Source: Thalassococcus halodurans | GTDB taxonomy: Bacteria; Pseudomonadota; Alphaproteobacteria; Rhodobacterales; Rhodobacteraceae | Assembly (NCBI RefSeq): GCF_900108225.1 | Contig: NZ_FNUZ01000003.1 | Span: forward strand, 124,001 to 188,000 | Direction of reading: 5' to 3' | DNA length: 64,000 nt | Shown: one piece after another, positions 18,271 through 28,136 of the stretch | Layout: each line of letters begins with the position of its first letter | How positions within the stretch are numbered: position 1 is the stretch's first letter | Position numbers and translations under genes: made by a program | Notes under the pieces: generated by a model | The model's input: only the letters and a program-made list of their open reading frames with translations | Told to the model about the DNA's origin: nothing | The model's database searches: none

Positions 18271-18292
18271 CTTATTTCAGACGAAAAGCATG

Positions 18293-18329
18293 TACTAAAA
18301 ACGCAAAAGGCGGAGTTGCCCCCGCCTTT
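18293..18329 (-). terminator. rho-independent terminator after lolA
   Basis: AAAGGCGG and CCGCCTTT form a perfect 8-bp stem with an 8-nt loop; on the minus strand it runs into TTGCGTTTTT. It lies about 27 nt past the lolA stop and isolates lolA from the minigene promoter. Confidence 0.82.
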
Positions 18330-18356
18330 GCCGTGATAACATTTTCCTGCAACCGG

Positions 18357-18959
18357 TCAGTTCAGCTTGTCGATCTCATCGCGGATATTGAAAAGGGATC
18401 TGGGCAGTGATTTCTTTTCTAAACCACCCAAGATTACCGTTGTCTGGCTGCCGCCGGAATCGGTGATGATCCATTGACGCAGTTCTGTCGGGCTGTCGGT
18501 GAATTTCAGCTGGATCGAGCCGTATTCAGGATTGCGCGGATCCTGCGCAGTGACAATCGTCGCAGTGCCGTCGTAGCCATGCGCGGTCACCATGTTGGCC
18601 TGCGCAAGGTTCACGTTTGCCGCCAGAATGATCGACAGCGGCGTCTGGTTCAGCGGATAGGTTTCCGCCGTGCCGTTGATTTTACGGTCAAGGATCACAA
18701 CGGTGCCGTTGTTCGCCATCACCAGCGCCTTTTCAGGCGGGTTATAGTCGAACCGTGCACGACCCGGGCGCGACAGGGAAATCGTACCTGTCGAAATGGT
18801 GCCATCAGCGTTGATCTGCGTGAACGGGCTATCTGCCGTTTTGATACCGTTTAAATAGTTGGAAATCGCATTCAGCGACAGCTTGTCGGCCATGGCCGAG
18901 CTTGCTGAGAAGACGACCAGTGATGCTGTCAGAGCCGCTGTAAGCAGGTGTTTAGGCAT
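18357..18959 (-). CDS. lolA: outer-membrane lipoprotein carrier protein LolA
   Basis: The 200-residue protein has a Sec signal (cleavage after SSAMA) and a LolA/LppC-type beta fold: LNAISNYLNGIKTADSPFTQINADG, GRARFDYNPPEKALVMANNGTVVILDR and NPEYGSIQLKFTDSPTELRQW. LolA shuttles lipoproteins through the periplasm from LolCDE to the outer membrane. It lies downstream of ftsK on the same strand with a 169-bp gap, the usual neighbour relation in alphaproteobacteria. A terminator follows. Confidence 0.93.
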   Translation of the reverse strand: MPKHLLTAALTASLVVFSASSAMADKLSLNAISNYLNGIKTADSPFTQINADGTISTGTISLSRPGRARFDYNPPEKALVMANNGTVVILDRKINGTAETYPLNQTPLSIILAANVNLAQANMVTAHGYDGTATIVTAQDPRNPEYGSIQLKFTDSPTELRQWIITDSGGSQTTVILGGLEKKSLPRSLFNIRDEIDKLN

Positions 18960-19075
18960 AGGTGGTTCGGTCCTTGGTTGTGTTCCTGTTCTTCATATAA
19001 GACCGACTTTGCACGTTGTCGCGGTGCTAAGCGATAACCAGCCGATTGTTGCCGGATAACACCGTGGGTCCAAAT

Positions 19076-19102
19076 GAAAACGGGCCGCAAGACTGCGACC
19101 CG
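19076..19102 (-). terminator. rho-independent terminator after ftsK
   Basis: On the minus strand CGGGTCGCA and TGCGGCCCG pair (one G-T wobble) around a GTCT loop and continue into TTTTC, 27 nt after the ftsK stop codon. lolA must therefore have its own promoter in 18960-19075. Confidence 0.82.
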
Positions 19103-19128
19103 CTTGGGTATTCAACCGTTACGGTGGC

Positions 19129-22100
19129 TTATTGTTCCGGCACCAGAATTTCGCGTTTGCCGACGTGGTTGGCCGAAGACACAACGCCTTCGTCTTCCAT
19201 CTGCTCGACCAGTCGGGCAGCTTTGTTGTAGCCGATCGCTAGTTTGCGCTGGATGTAGGAGGTCGAACATTTGCGGTCGCGGATCACGATGGCGACGGCC
19301 TGATCGTACAGCGCATCTTCGCCATCGGTGTTGCCACCTGTGTTCAGGCCAAGAACCGCGTCGATGTTATCGGCTTTGTCGTCATCCGGACCCTGCACAA
19401 CACCCGAGATATATTCCGGCGGGCCAAAGGCCTTGAGGTGATTCACGACCTCTTCGACCTCTTCGTCGGATACGAACGGGCCGTGGCAGCGGGTGATTTT
19501 CGCACCGCCCGCCATGTACAGCATATCGCCCATCCCCAAGAGCTGTTCCGCGCCCATTTCGCCAAGGATCGTACGGCTGTCGATTTTCGACGTGACCTGG
19601 AAGGAAATACGGGTTGGGAAGTTCGCCTTGATCGTACCTGTGATAACGTCAACGGACGGACGCTGGGTCGCCATGATCAGGTGGATACCGGACGCACGGG
19701 CCATCTGCGCCAGGCGTTGGATGCAGGCCTCGATCTCTTTGCCGGCGACCATCATCAGGTCGGCCATCTCGTCGACGATGACGACGATGTACGGCATTTT
19801 CTTGGGTTCGAATTCTTCGGTCTCGAAGATCGGATCGCCGGTTTCATCGTCAAAACCGGTCTGGACGGTGCGTTCGAACATCTGGTTCTTGCGCAGCGCT
19901 TCTTCGACGCGGCCGTTGTAGCCGTCGATGTTGCGCACGCCCATTTTGGACATCTTGCGATAGCGGTCTTCCATTTCGCCGACGACCCACTTCAGCGCGA
20001 CAACCGCCTTTTTCGGGTCGGTCACAACCGGCGACAGAAGGTGCGGGATGCCGTCGTAAACGGACAGTTCCAGCATTTTCGGGTCGATCATGATCATCCG
20101 GCATTCATCCGGCGACAGCTTGTAGAGCAGCGACAGGATCATGGTGTTGATCGCAACGGACTTACCCGACCCCGTGGTACCCGCGATCAGCAGGTGGGGC
20201 ATCTTGGCAAGGTTGGCAACAACCGGATCACCGCCGATGTCCTTGCCCAAAGCAAGCGGCAGTTTCTGGTTGCCATCGCCGTAATCACGTGACGACAGGA
20301 TTTCGCGGAACGACACCATTTCGCGATTATCATTCGGCAGTTCGATACCGATAACTGAACGACCCGGAACAGTGGACACACGTGCGGACAGCGCCGACAT
20401 GGAACGGGCGATATCGTCGGCAAGGCCGATCACGCGCGATGCTTTCAGGCCCGGCGCGGGCTCCAGTTCGTACATGGTGACAACGGGGCCCGGACGGACC
20501 GACACGATCTCACCTTTGACGCCGTAGTCATCCAGAACGGATTCCAGCATGCGCGCGTTTTCTTCCAACGCCTCATCCGACAGATGGTGACGTTCGACGT
20601 TTTCAGGGTTCGACAACAGCGACAGCGGCGGCAGTTCGTATTCGACCGAATTGTCTTCGAACTTCAGCTGAGGAGCGGACTCTTCGATCGCGCGCTTGGA
20701 CGGTTGCAGCGGTTTGCGGTTCAGCGGCTGAACCACTTTTTTCGGCTGTTGAACGGGGGCGGCGCTGGGTTCTGCTGTGTAGGACGTGATCGGTGTGACG
20801 TCTTCTTCGTCATCGATATCTTCGAAGATATTGGCGTCATCTTCGTAGTCCGCCATCGGGGCATAGTCATCGACCCGCGTGTCCTGCGTCAGTTGCGCAG
20901 GCTCATGTGCGATGTCCTGTTCGATGCGCTGCTTTTGCGCGGCCAAACGGTTGGTCGCGGCCTGAACAGCAGCGGACAAGGCGCTCATGCCGCCGGTCGC
21001 AACGGGTGCTGCGGCCTCGACGGGCATATCGGTGACCATCGGTGCTTCCATCTCAACCGGCGCATGGCCTGCCGTCAGGGGCGGTTCGGCGCGCAGCGTT
21101 GCGCTGCGTGGTGTTGTGTTGGCGATCAGCGGATCAGGACGACGGCCACGGCCCTTGGTCAGCGGCGCTTCGGTTTCGATCCGCGCCTGCGGTGTGGTGC
21201 GCAGGCGGGCTTTGACGGCGTCGGAAATCTTGGCGCTGATGCGGTCGCTGGCCGGTGCTTCGACGTCGTCCACCATGACCTGTTCAACCAGTTCCGGTTC
21301 AGGCAGCGGTTCCTGACGTTTGATCAGGGACGGCATGCGCGACAGGAAGCTTTGTTTTTCTTCAACAACAGGTTCCGGCGCATACTGTTGACCGGCGTAA
21401 TCGGCGTACATGTCCGGCTCGATCAGCGTGTCTTCGGGTGCAGCAGGCATTTCGGCACGGCGCACGCGGGACACGGCGGGCTGGGCAACAGCCTCTTGCG
21501 CAGCGGCCCAAGCGGCGGCTTCTTCTGCCTCGACACGGCGCTGTTCACGGCGGGTACGATGGGCTTCTTGCATGGACATGGCCCCATGCATCGCACCCGA
21601 AGCACCACGGCCCAGAAGCTTGAGGATCGTGGCGTAGGTCATGATGACACCCACCACAAGGAAACGACCGATGCGGGACAGTTCTTCGCGCGTAAAGCCC
21701 AATACGAATGCGCCCATGGCAAGAAGCGCAAGTCCCATCAGAACCATCGCGATTTTCAGCGAAATGGCGGCGCCAAAAGGCAGAAGGCCCATAAACGTGC
21801 CCATCATCATGTCACCGAACAGACCACCCAGACCGAAACTGTGGCTCCATTCGGCACCGGCATTCTGACCCGAGGCATAGATCGCAGCCAGCGCCACCCA
21901 GATGGGGGCAAAGATCACACGGCCAGCAGCGCGCTCATCGCCTTTATGCAGGACAAGGCGCACGCCCCAGACAATCAGGACCAGCGAAATGGCCCAGCTG
22001 CCAGCGCCGACGATCATGAACAAAGGCGCGGCAATCGAGGCACCCAGACGGCCCATCCAGTTTTGAACGGGCGCATCGGTGGCAGAGATCCAGGACGGGT

Positions 22101-22248
22101 CGTCAGGGGAATAGGACGCAATCATCGCTGCGGCCATCAGCCCCAGCAGGATCAGCGCCAAGCCAATCAATTCCTTCCCGCGTTTTTCGATAGCGGCCTG
22201 TACGTCGCTGTCGAAAAGGGGGTCTCTTCCCCGTGCCTGATATGCCAT
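19129..22248 (-). CDS. ftsK: DNA translocase FtsK
   Basis: The 1039-residue protein pumps DNA at the division septum and activates dimer resolution. It has four to five membrane helices in residues 25-215, a Pro/Glu-rich linker to about 550, and the RecA-like motor with Walker A GTTGSGKS near residue 690 and Walker B in [14 protein letters not shown]. The C-terminal winged-helix gamma domain (about 975-1039, with [22 protein letters not shown]) reads KOPS sites and contacts XerD. The dapC-like aminotransferase gene lies 36 bp upstream on the same strand. Confidence 0.97.
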   Translation of the reverse strand: MAYQARGRDPLFDSDVQAAIEKRGKELIGLALILLGLMAAAMIASYSPDDPSWISATDAPVQNWMGRLGASIAAPLFMIVGAGSWAISLVLIVWGVRLVLHKGDERAAGRVIFAPIWVALAAIYASGQNAGAEWSHSFGLGGLFGDMMMGTFMGLLPFGAAISLKIAMVLMGLALLAMGAFVLGFTREELSRIGRFLVVGVIMTYATILKLLGRGASGAMHGAMSMQEAHRTRREQRRVEAEEAAAWAAAQEAVAQPAVSRVRRAEMPAAPEDTLIEPDMYADYAGQQYAPEPVVEEKQSFLSRMPSLIKRQEPLPEPELVEQVMVDDVEAPASDRISAKISDAVKARLRTTPQARIETEAPLTKGRGRRPDPLIANTTPRSATLRAEPPLTAGHAPVEMEAPMVTDMPVEAAAPVATGGMSALSAAVQAATNRLAAQKQRIEQDIAHEPAQLTQDTRVDDYAPMADYEDDANIFEDIDDEEDVTPITSYTAEPSAAPVQQPKKVVQPLNRKPLQPSKRAIEESAPQLKFEDNSVEYELPPLSLLSNPENVERHHLSDEALEENARMLESVLDDYGVKGEIVSVRPGPVVTMYELEPAPGLKASRVIGLADDIARSMSALSARVSTVPGRSVIGIELPNDNREMVSFREILSSRDYGDGNQKLPLALGKDIGGDPVVANLAKMPHLLIAGTTGSGKSVAINTMILSLLYKLSPDECRMIMIDPKMLELSVYDGIPHLLSPVVTDPKKAVVALKWVVGEMEDRYRKMSKMGVRNIDGYNGRVEEALRKNQMFERTVQTGFDDETGDPIFETEEFEPKKMPYIVVIVDEMADLMMVAGKEIEACIQRLAQMARASGIHLIMATQRPSVDVITGTIKANFPTRISFQVTSKIDSRTILGEMGAEQLLGMGDMLYMAGGAKITRCHGPFVSDEEVEEVVNHLKAFGPPEYISGVVQGPDDDKADNIDAVLGLNTGGNTDGEDALYDQAVAIVIRDRKCSTSYIQRKLAIGYNKAARLVEQMEDEGVVSSANHVGKREILVPEQ

Positions 22249-22284
22249 GTTTCGCCTCTTTTATCGGTCTTTATTTTTTATGGT

Positions 22285-23463
22285 TCAGTCGTACAGGCAG
22301 TCGCGCAAACGCGTCAGCCCGTCTTCTGTTTCTTGTGCGGACGCAACCAACGCCACGCGGATGTATTCCTTACCCGGATTGCCCGCAGCCGTGTCGCGGG
22401 ACAGATATGCGCCGGGCAGCACCCGAACGCCTGTTTCTGTCCACAGCTTCAGCGCGGCCTCTTCGCCGTCGTTGACCGGCAACCACAGGAAAAAGCCTGC
22501 TTCGGGCGATTGATAGCCCGGCACGTTGCCAAGAATGCGGTCCGCCAAGGCGAACTTTTCCTGATAAAGTGCTCGGTTTTCGATCACATGGGCTTCGTCC
22601 GCCCAGACCTTTTCCGACACGCGCTGAATAGGCAACGGCAGCGGCGCGCCCGAGTAATTGCGCAGCTGTTGCATGCGGCTGATGCACTCCGGTCCACCTG
22701 CGACAAAGCCCGAACGCAGGCCCGGCAGGTTCGACCGTTTGGACAGCGAATGGAAGATCACTACGCGTTCAGGATCGGCTCCCATGTCGCGCGCCACCTG
22801 AAGCGCGCCTGTGGGGGCTTCGTTGCGGTAAATCTCGGAATAGCATTCATCGGCCAGAATGCGGAAATCGTGTTTTTCGGCCAGCGCGATCAGGCGTTCC
22901 CAATAGTCACGGCTGGCAACGGCGCCCTGCGGGTTGGCGGGCGAACAGATGTAGGCCAGCGTCGTGCGGTCCAGCACCTCGGCGGGCAGGCCTTCGTAAT
23001 CCGGCAGATGTCCGGTTTCGGCGGTGGCGGGCACAAAGACGGCCTCGGCCCCGACAGACGCGGCTGCAACCGCATAGACCTGATAGAACGGGTTCGGTGT
23101 CAGAATGACAGGCTGTTTGCCGCGCTTGGTTTCGGGGCACAGCGCCATGGCCGCGTTGTACAGACCTTCGCGCGTGCCGTTCAGCGGCATGATATCTGTT
23201 TCGGCATCGACCGTGACGCCATAGCGCCGCTTGATCCAGTCGCGGATCGCGGCGCGCAGTTCATCTGTTCCGTTGTTCGGGGGATAGCGGCCGAATTCGG
23301 CAACCGATTGCGCAAGAACATCACCCACCCAGTCAGGGAAGGCGTGTTTGGGCTCACCAATGGTCATATGCTGAACAGGGCCACCCGCAGGATGGGTGTC
23401 CAATAGCGCACGAAGGCGCGGAAACGCGTATGCCGGAAGGTTCGAAAACCGCTCGGGGAACAT
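22285..23463 (-). CDS. class I/II aminotransferase, DapC-like (succinyldiaminopimelate transaminase)
   Basis: The 392-residue PLP enzyme has SPANPQGAVA, the aspartate motif ILADECYSEIYRNE and the Schiff-base Lys in FHSLSKRSNLPGLRSGFV near residue 240. The N-terminus (LPAYAFPRLRALL, HMTIGEPKH) is that of the DapC branch, which aminates N-succinyl-2-amino-6-oxopimelate in lysine and peptidoglycan synthesis. Other class I aminotransferases cannot be excluded. A 6-bp hairpin GCGGGA/TCCCGC (23482-23501) sits in its upstream region. It precedes ftsK on the same strand. Confidence 0.82.
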   Translation of the reverse strand: MFPERFSNLPAYAFPRLRALLDTHPAGGPVQHMTIGEPKHAFPDWVGDVLAQSVAEFGRYPPNNGTDELRAAIRDWIKRRYGVTVDAETDIMPLNGTREGLYNAAMALCPETKRGKQPVILTPNPFYQVYAVAAASVGAEAVFVPATAETGHLPDYEGLPAEVLDRTTLAYICSPANPQGAVASRDYWERLIALAEKHDFRILADECYSEIYRNEAPTGALQVARDMGADPERVVIFHSLSKRSNLPGLRSGFVAGGPECISRMQQLRNYSGAPLPLPIQRVSEKVWADEAHVIENRALYQEKFALADRILGNVPGYQSPEAGFFLWLPVNDGEEAALKLWTETGVRVLPGAYLSRDTAAGNPGKEYIRVALVASAQETEDGLTRLRDCLYD

Positions 23464-23610
23464 GATTTACTGCCTCTGAATGCGGGAATTCTTTGTCCCG
23501 CTTTTGTTCAGAATACGAAATGACCTGCCCTTCGTCCAGAAAAAGCCTTTCGAATCCGGCACCTGTGGCAGGAAAATCGCAGCGTCAAATTTCTGTCGCG
23601 TGACGGCGGT

Positions 23611-24942
23611 TTATTCGCCCAGCGCACGCTCAGCCGCGACAGCCACAGCCAGCAGGCTTTCTTCGCCATCCGCGCGGCCCATCAGCGATATACCGCACGA
23701 CGCTGTACCGGTCGGCAGAGTGACAACGGCCAGCCCCATCAGGTTGCCCACGCGGGTATTGCGTAGGGTCAGCAGGTTTTCAGTGACGTAATAGTCATTG
23801 TCCGACATCAAACGGTCTACGTTCGGCGGCATGTTCGGCACCGTGGGGCACAGAACCGCGTCGAAACCGGCCATTTTCTGGGCCCAGACCTGACGGACCT
23901 GATCTAGCTGCAACCACGCAGCGACATAGTCAGATGCCTTATGCCCTGCCCCGCCTTCGAACCGTTCGCGGATCGGCGGGAACATCACATCACCTTTGGC
24001 CGTAATCTGATCGCCCCACGTTCCCCAAGCCTCGGACGTATAGAGAATACCGGCGTTATCCATCGGGCCTTGGATTTCGGGGCATGTGACATCGACGATC
24101 TCGGCCCCGGCCTTGCGCAGACGGTCCAGCGCGTCGGCATAGGCCTTGGCCGGCGTGTCGCGCAGGTCGTCCATCACGATGGTTTGCAGCGCGCCAAAGC
24201 GGCGGCCCTTCAGCGACCCGCGCGGCAGGCCCATAGCCCCCTGCCCTTCTATCGCGGCCAGCATCAGCGCGGCGTCTTCCACCGATTGGCAAAGCGGGCC
24301 GATGGTGTCGAACTTCGCTGCCAAAGGTACAACGCCCGTCAGGGGGATGCGGCCCGACGTGGTTTTCAGCCCCACCAGATCGTTCCAAGCGGACGGCACC
24401 CGCACTGACCCACCGGTGTCCGACCCGACAGCCGCAGCCGCCAAACCGTAAGCAACCGAGGCCGCTGCGCCAGAGGAGGAGCCGCCAGACACCGCGTCTT
24501 CGTCATTCACGCAAGGTGACGTGGCGGTCACAGGGTTCAGGCCTAGACCGGAGAAGGCAAGCTCGGACATGTGCGTTTTGCCAAGGCACACCAGCCCCAG
24601 AGCCGTCGCGTTGCGCAGCACCCACGCGTCGCGGTCCGGCACGCGGCCTTCCAGCAGTTTCGATCCCGCCTCGGTCGCGGTGCCTGCCGTGTCGAACAGA
24701 TCTTTCCAGCTAACCGGCACGCCGTCCAAAGGCGACAGGCGCGCACCACGGGCGGCGCGATCGGATGCCGCCGCAGCCTCGGCCCGTGCGCGTTCCGGCG
24801 TGACACGGGCATAGATACGGTCGCGCATCGGGTGGTTGGCGATCTTGTCCAGATAGGTTTCGCACAGTGCTGCGGGGTCGATTTCCCCCTTGGCAATGCC
24901 GCGTCCAAGATCGGCTGCTGTCATCTCTGTCCAATCGGCCAT
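23611..24942 (-). CDS. amidase signature family protein
   Basis: The 443-residue protein has the amidase signature: catalytic Lys in VSWKDLFDTAG near residue 77, and the Gly/Ser-rich stretch GGSSSGAAASVAYGLAAAAV followed by GSDTGGSVRVP, supplying the cis-Ser and nucleophilic Ser. It hydrolyses an amide of unknown identity. The frame is open to 25662, but the ATG at 24942 starts the family N-terminus (MADWTEMTAADLGRGI) and the rest is an antisense shadow of the ubiH-like gene. It is transcribed away from that gene. Confidence 0.88.
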   Translation of the reverse strand: MADWTEMTAADLGRGIAKGEIDPAALCETYLDKIANHPMRDRIYARVTPERARAEAAAASDRAARGARLSPLDGVPVSWKDLFDTAGTATEAGSKLLEGRVPDRDAWVLRNATALGLVCLGKTHMSELAFSGLGLNPVTATSPCVNDEDAVSGGSSSGAAASVAYGLAAAAVGSDTGGSVRVPSAWNDLVGLKTTSGRIPLTGVVPLAAKFDTIGPLCQSVEDAALMLAAIEGQGAMGLPRGSLKGRRFGALQTIVMDDLRDTPAKAYADALDRLRKAGAEIVDVTCPEIQGPMDNAGILYTSEAWGTWGDQITAKGDVMFPPIRERFEGGAGHKASDYVAAWLQLDQVRQVWAQKMAGFDAVLCPTVPNMPPNVDRLMSDNDYYVTENLLTLRNTRVGNLMGLAVVTLPTGTASCGISLMGRADGEESLLAVAVAAERALGE

Positions 24943-25041
24943 CGCCCTACCCTTTCGCCAAGTCCGGTCGCAAATCACTTGCGCACGGTAGCGGCGTGGA
25001 ACCGCATGGACAATGCCGCCAAAGCGCCCATATTGCAGACC

Positions 25042-26256
25042 ATGAATTACGACTCGGATATTGCCATCGTCGGCGGTGGTTTGAACGGGACAGCCATGGC
25101 GCTGGCCCTTGTGCGGTCGGGCCTGAGCGTCACGCTGATCGACGCCGCCAGCCTGCCCACCCGCGCGGCCCCTGATTTCGACGGACGGTCCTATGCTTTG
25201 GCGCTGACATCGAAACGGATGCTGGCGGCTTTGGGCCTGTGGGATGGTCTGTCGGAAAATGCCCAGCCGATGAACCAGATCAAGGTGACGGACGGGCGGA
25301 TCAACGACGGTCACGCGTTTCTTGGCCTGCATTTCGACGCCGCCGAGCTGGAAGAAGGCCCGATGGGCTATATGGTCGAAGATCGCCACCTGCGTCACGC
25401 CCTGCTGGACGCGGTCGAGGCCGAGCCGAACATCACGCATATGTCTGCGGCCCGTGTTGTCGCGCAGGAAGTGACGACAACTGCGGCCACCCTGACGCTG
25501 GAAGACGGCAAAACCGTCACCGCGCGTGTGATCATCGGCGCCGATGGCCGCCAGAGCGGGACAGCCGAACGCGCTGGCATCAGCCGAACGGGGTGGAGCT
25601 ATGACCAGACCGCGCTGGTCTGCGCGATTGCGCATGAAAAGCCGCACCAAGGCATCGCGCATCAGTTCTTTATGCCGTCCGGCCCCTTGGCGATCCTGCC
25701 GCTGAAAGGCAACCGATCGTCTATTGTCTGGAGCGAAAAGTCCGATCTGGCGCAGCAGATCAACGGGCTATCGGACGAAAAATACCTGCAAATCCTGCGC
25801 CCGCGTTTCGGCGATTTTCTGGGCGAGATTTCATTGGCAGGCGCGCGGTTCACCTATCCGCTGAACCTGACTCTGGCGAATTCTGTTATTAGTGATCGTC
25901 TGGTTCTGGTCGGTGATGCCGCCCACGGGATGCACCCCATCGCGGGTCAGGGTCTGAATGCGGGTCTGAAAGACATCGCTGTTCTGGCGCAAGTCATGGA
26001 CGAGGCGAAACGCCGTGGCGAAGACATTGCCAGCCCGCTGGTTCTCGAACGCTATGCCGAATGGCGCAGCTTTGATGTGGCCACGCTGGCCGCCGCGACG
26101 GATGTGTTCAATCGCCTATTCTCGAACGACAGCAGCCTTTTGCGGCTGGGCCGTGATCTGGGGATGAAAGCGGTGAACGCCATGCCGAACCTCCGGCGCG
26201 GTTTTATGCGCGAAGCGGCGGGTCTGACGGGCGAACTGCCCGCGCTGATGCGTTAA
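25042..26256 (+). CDS. UbiH/UbiF/VisC-type FAD-dependent hydroxylase
   Basis: The 404-residue flavoprotein has the dinucleotide-binding VGGGLNGTAMALAL at residue 9, the mid-protein GADGRQSG motif, and the second FAD motif LVGDAAHGMHPIAGQGLNAGL near residue 290. These are the marks of the ubiquinone-biosynthesis hydroxylases (COG0654). Which ring position it hydroxylates is not visible. The ATG at 25042 starts exactly before the FAD fold; the upstream open frame is antisense to the amidase gene. It overlaps the convergent SLT gene by 4 bp. Confidence 0.9.
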   Translation: MNYDSDIAIVGGGLNGTAMALALVRSGLSVTLIDAASLPTRAAPDFDGRSYALALTSKRMLAALGLWDGLSENAQPMNQIKVTDGRINDGHAFLGLHFDAAELEEGPMGYMVEDRHLRHALLDAVEAEPNITHMSAARVVAQEVTTTAATLTLEDGKTVTARVIIGADGRQSGTAERAGISRTGWSYDQTALVCAIAHEKPHQGIAHQFFMPSGPLAILPLKGNRSSIVWSEKSDLAQQINGLSDEKYLQILRPRFGDFLGEISLAGARFTYPLNLTLANSVISDRLVLVGDAAHGMHPIAGQGLNAGLKDIAVLAQVMDEAKRRGEDIASPLVLERYAEWRSFDVATLAAATDVFNRLFSNDSSLLRLGRDLGMKAVNAMPNLRRGFMREAAGLTGELPALMR

Positions 26257-26729
26257 CTGCGCAGGCCGGTTTCCACCAACATGCCCCTGCGCTTGGCTTC
26301 ATAGTAGTAGCCACGGGCGTACCAGCTGACGGCGGTGTCATAATCGCCGTCCGACAAAAGCCACGCACCGCGCAGGTATTTCACCGCGTATTTCAGGTTG
26401 GTTTCCGCATCCAGCAGGTCGTTCGGCTGACCACGGAACCCCATCGTGTGGGCCGTGGCGGGCAGGATCTGCATCAGGCCGTAATAGGGACCGTTCCGCG
26501 CCTCGGGGCGATGGGTGCTTTCGCGGATGATGACCTTATGCACCAACGGACGCGGCACCTCGTATTCATCGGCATATTGGTTGATCAGCGCCCGCAGTTC
26601 CGGCGTTTCGTTCGCATGCAGCGGAAGAACCGGAGCCGCCTGAACCGGCTCGGCCTCGGGTCGCAGAAACGCGCATCCCGCGGCAGGGATCAGCGCAATG
26701 CACAGTGTCAGCGTTCGGATCAGCCCCAT
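26253..26729 (-). CDS. lytic transglycosylase (SLT) lipoprotein
   Basis: The 158-residue protein has a lipoprotein signal ending PAAGC (Cys19) and a compact SLT domain: VHKVIIRESTHRPEARNG with catalytic Glu near residue 69, YYGLMQILPATAHTMGF, NLKYAVKYLRGAW and AVSWYARGYY. It would cleave murein glycan strands with anhydro-sugar formation, anchored to the outer membrane. I started it at ATG 26729, where the signal peptide begins; the open frame upstream is antisense to the epimerase gene. Confidence 0.9.
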   Translation of the reverse strand: MGLIRTLTLCIALIPAAGCAFLRPEAEPVQAAPVLPLHANETPELRALINQYADEYEVPRPLVHKVIIRESTHRPEARNGPYYGLMQILPATAHTMGFRGQPNDLLDAETNLKYAVKYLRGAWLLSDGDYDTAVSWYARGYYYEAKRRGMLVETGLRS

Positions 26730-26859
26730 GGTCCCGCCCTGTTGTTTTGCCCTTAGACAGCACAAATGCACGCGACACGCGAGGACGCTTTTGGATATAT
26801 GTCGGCATAGGCGCTGGTTTGCCTTGAAATCCCCCACCATGCGCAGCAGTTTGCCGATT

Positions 26860-27717
26860 ATGACTGACACACCTGTTCTTTTGTCCCTTGGACACGGCTT
26901 TTCCGCCCGCGCCCTGACCCGCCGCCTGTTGCCGCAAGGCTGGGAGGTGATCGGCACGACCCGTAGCACCGATAAACTGGACGCGCTGCGCGACACCGGC
27001 GTGACGCCAATTCTATGGGACAAGGATGCGATCGAGGCCGTCCTGCCAAAGGCCACGCATCTGTTGATCTCGGCCGGTCCGAATGACGACGGCGATCCGT
27101 CACTTGCGCTGGTAGGCGATGCCATTCGCGCGCGCGCCAAGAATCTGGACTGGTGCGGTTATCTGTCGACCACCGGTGTTTACGGCAACCATGACGGCGC
27201 ATGGGTCGATGAAACCGCTGGTATGACGCCCACAGGCAAACGCGGGCGACTGCGGGTCGAGGCCGAGGCCGAATGGCTGGCCATCCCCGATCTGCCGCTG
27301 CATATTTTCCGCCTTGCAGGCATCTACGGGCCCGGTCGCGGACCTTTTGAAAAGGTGCGCGCTGGACGGGCGCAGCAGGTGGTCAAGAAGGGTCAGGTGT
27401 TTTCGCGCATCCACGTCGACGATATCGCGCAGGTGCTTGAGGCCTCGATCAACCGCCCGAACCCCGGATCGGCCTATAACGTCTGCGACGACGACCCCGC
27501 CCCGCCGCAGGATGTAATCGCCTATGCGGCTGAATTGCTGGGCGTCCCTGCCCCGCCCGAAGTGCCCTTTGAAGAGGCCGAAATGACGCCGATGGCACGT
27601 AGTTTCTATGCCGACAACAAGCGTATTTCGAACGACAAGATCAAAGACGAACTGGGTGTGAAGCTGGAATACCCTGATTATCGGGTCGGCCTGCGGGCGC
27701 TGTTTAAGACGCTATAA
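26860..27717 (+). CDS. NAD(P)-dependent epimerase/dehydratase family protein (YeeZ-like)
   Basis: The 285-residue protein is an extended SDR with an altered nucleotide loop, SLGHGFSARALTRRLLPQGW, a Ser/Thr region LSTTGVYGNHDGAWVDE in place of the usual catalytic Tyr-Lys stretch, and FRLAGIYGPGRGPFEKV. YeeZ-like proteins of this kind have no defined reaction. ATG 26860 was chosen; ATG 26839 in frame is possible and neither has a strong ribosome site. It starts divergently from the SLT lipoprotein gene across 130 bp. Confidence 0.8.
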   Translation: MTDTPVLLSLGHGFSARALTRRLLPQGWEVIGTTRSTDKLDALRDTGVTPILWDKDAIEAVLPKATHLLISAGPNDDGDPSLALVGDAIRARAKNLDWCGYLSTTGVYGNHDGAWVDETAGMTPTGKRGRLRVEAEAEWLAIPDLPLHIFRLAGIYGPGRGPFEKVRAGRAQQVVKKGQVFSRIHVDDIAQVLEASINRPNPGSAYNVCDDDPAPPQDVIAYAAELLGVPAPPEVPFEEAEMTPMARSFYADNKRISNDKIKDELGVKLEYPDYRVGLRALFKTL

Positions 27718-27764
27718 ATCATGTCGTCCTTTTGCGCCGCGTCCAATCTAGTAAAGATTGAGCT

Positions 27765-28136
27765 ATGATCTGGATCGCGACGCTATACGCGGTGGCCATT
27801 GCTGGCGTGATCGCCTTTCAGATCGCATTGATCGCTGGTGCCCCTTGGGGTCATCTGACGCAAGGCGGTCAGGTGCAGGGTGCTTTGCCGAGAAGCGGTC
27901 GGGTGATCGCGGTGGTTTCAATTCCGATCAACCTATGCATGGCGCTGGCGATTATCTCAGCGGCAGGTTTCTGGCCCAACTGGCCAGTGTGGACAAGCTG
28001 GTTTGCCGTGGTCCTGCACGGGGTGGTGGCGGTTCTGAACTGCATCACGCCCAGCCGCGCGGAACGCAGGCTGTGGGCACCCGTTACCTTGATCATCCTT
28101 CTGTGTGCCGTCTTGATCGTGTTGGTGCCCCTGTGA
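27765..28136 (+). CDS. hypothetical membrane protein with four predicted helices
   Basis: The 123-residue protein is mainly hydrophobic: helices around residues 3-27, 46-68, 72-92 and 102-122, with the short loop TPSRAERRLWAP before the last. I do not recognise a named family. GATTGAG lies upstream of the ATG. Its stop codon overlaps the GTG start of the DMT transporter (GTGA), so the two are coupled and may act together or simply be coexpressed. Confidence 0.75.
   Translation: MIWIATLYAVAIAGVIAFQIALIAGAPWGHLTQGGQVQGALPRSGRVIAVVSIPINLCMALAIISAAGFWPNWPVWTSWFAVVLHGVVAVLNCITPSRAERRLWAPVTLIILLCAVLIVLVPL

Noticed and set aside
17969-18298. 109-codon plus-strand ORF
   Set aside because: It reads through hairpin repeat A and the opposite strand of the minigene; no ribosome site and no protein-like pattern.
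20584-23406. 940-codon plus-strand ORF
   Set aside because: Antisense to ftsK and the DapC-like gene; no ribosome site, no recognisable domain, composition of a mirror frame.
23482-23505. terminator-like GCGGGA/TCCCGC hairpin followed by TTTT on the plus strand
   Set aside because: No plus-strand gene precedes it; on the minus strand it is just in the DapC leader without a U-tract. Left as a note under that gene.
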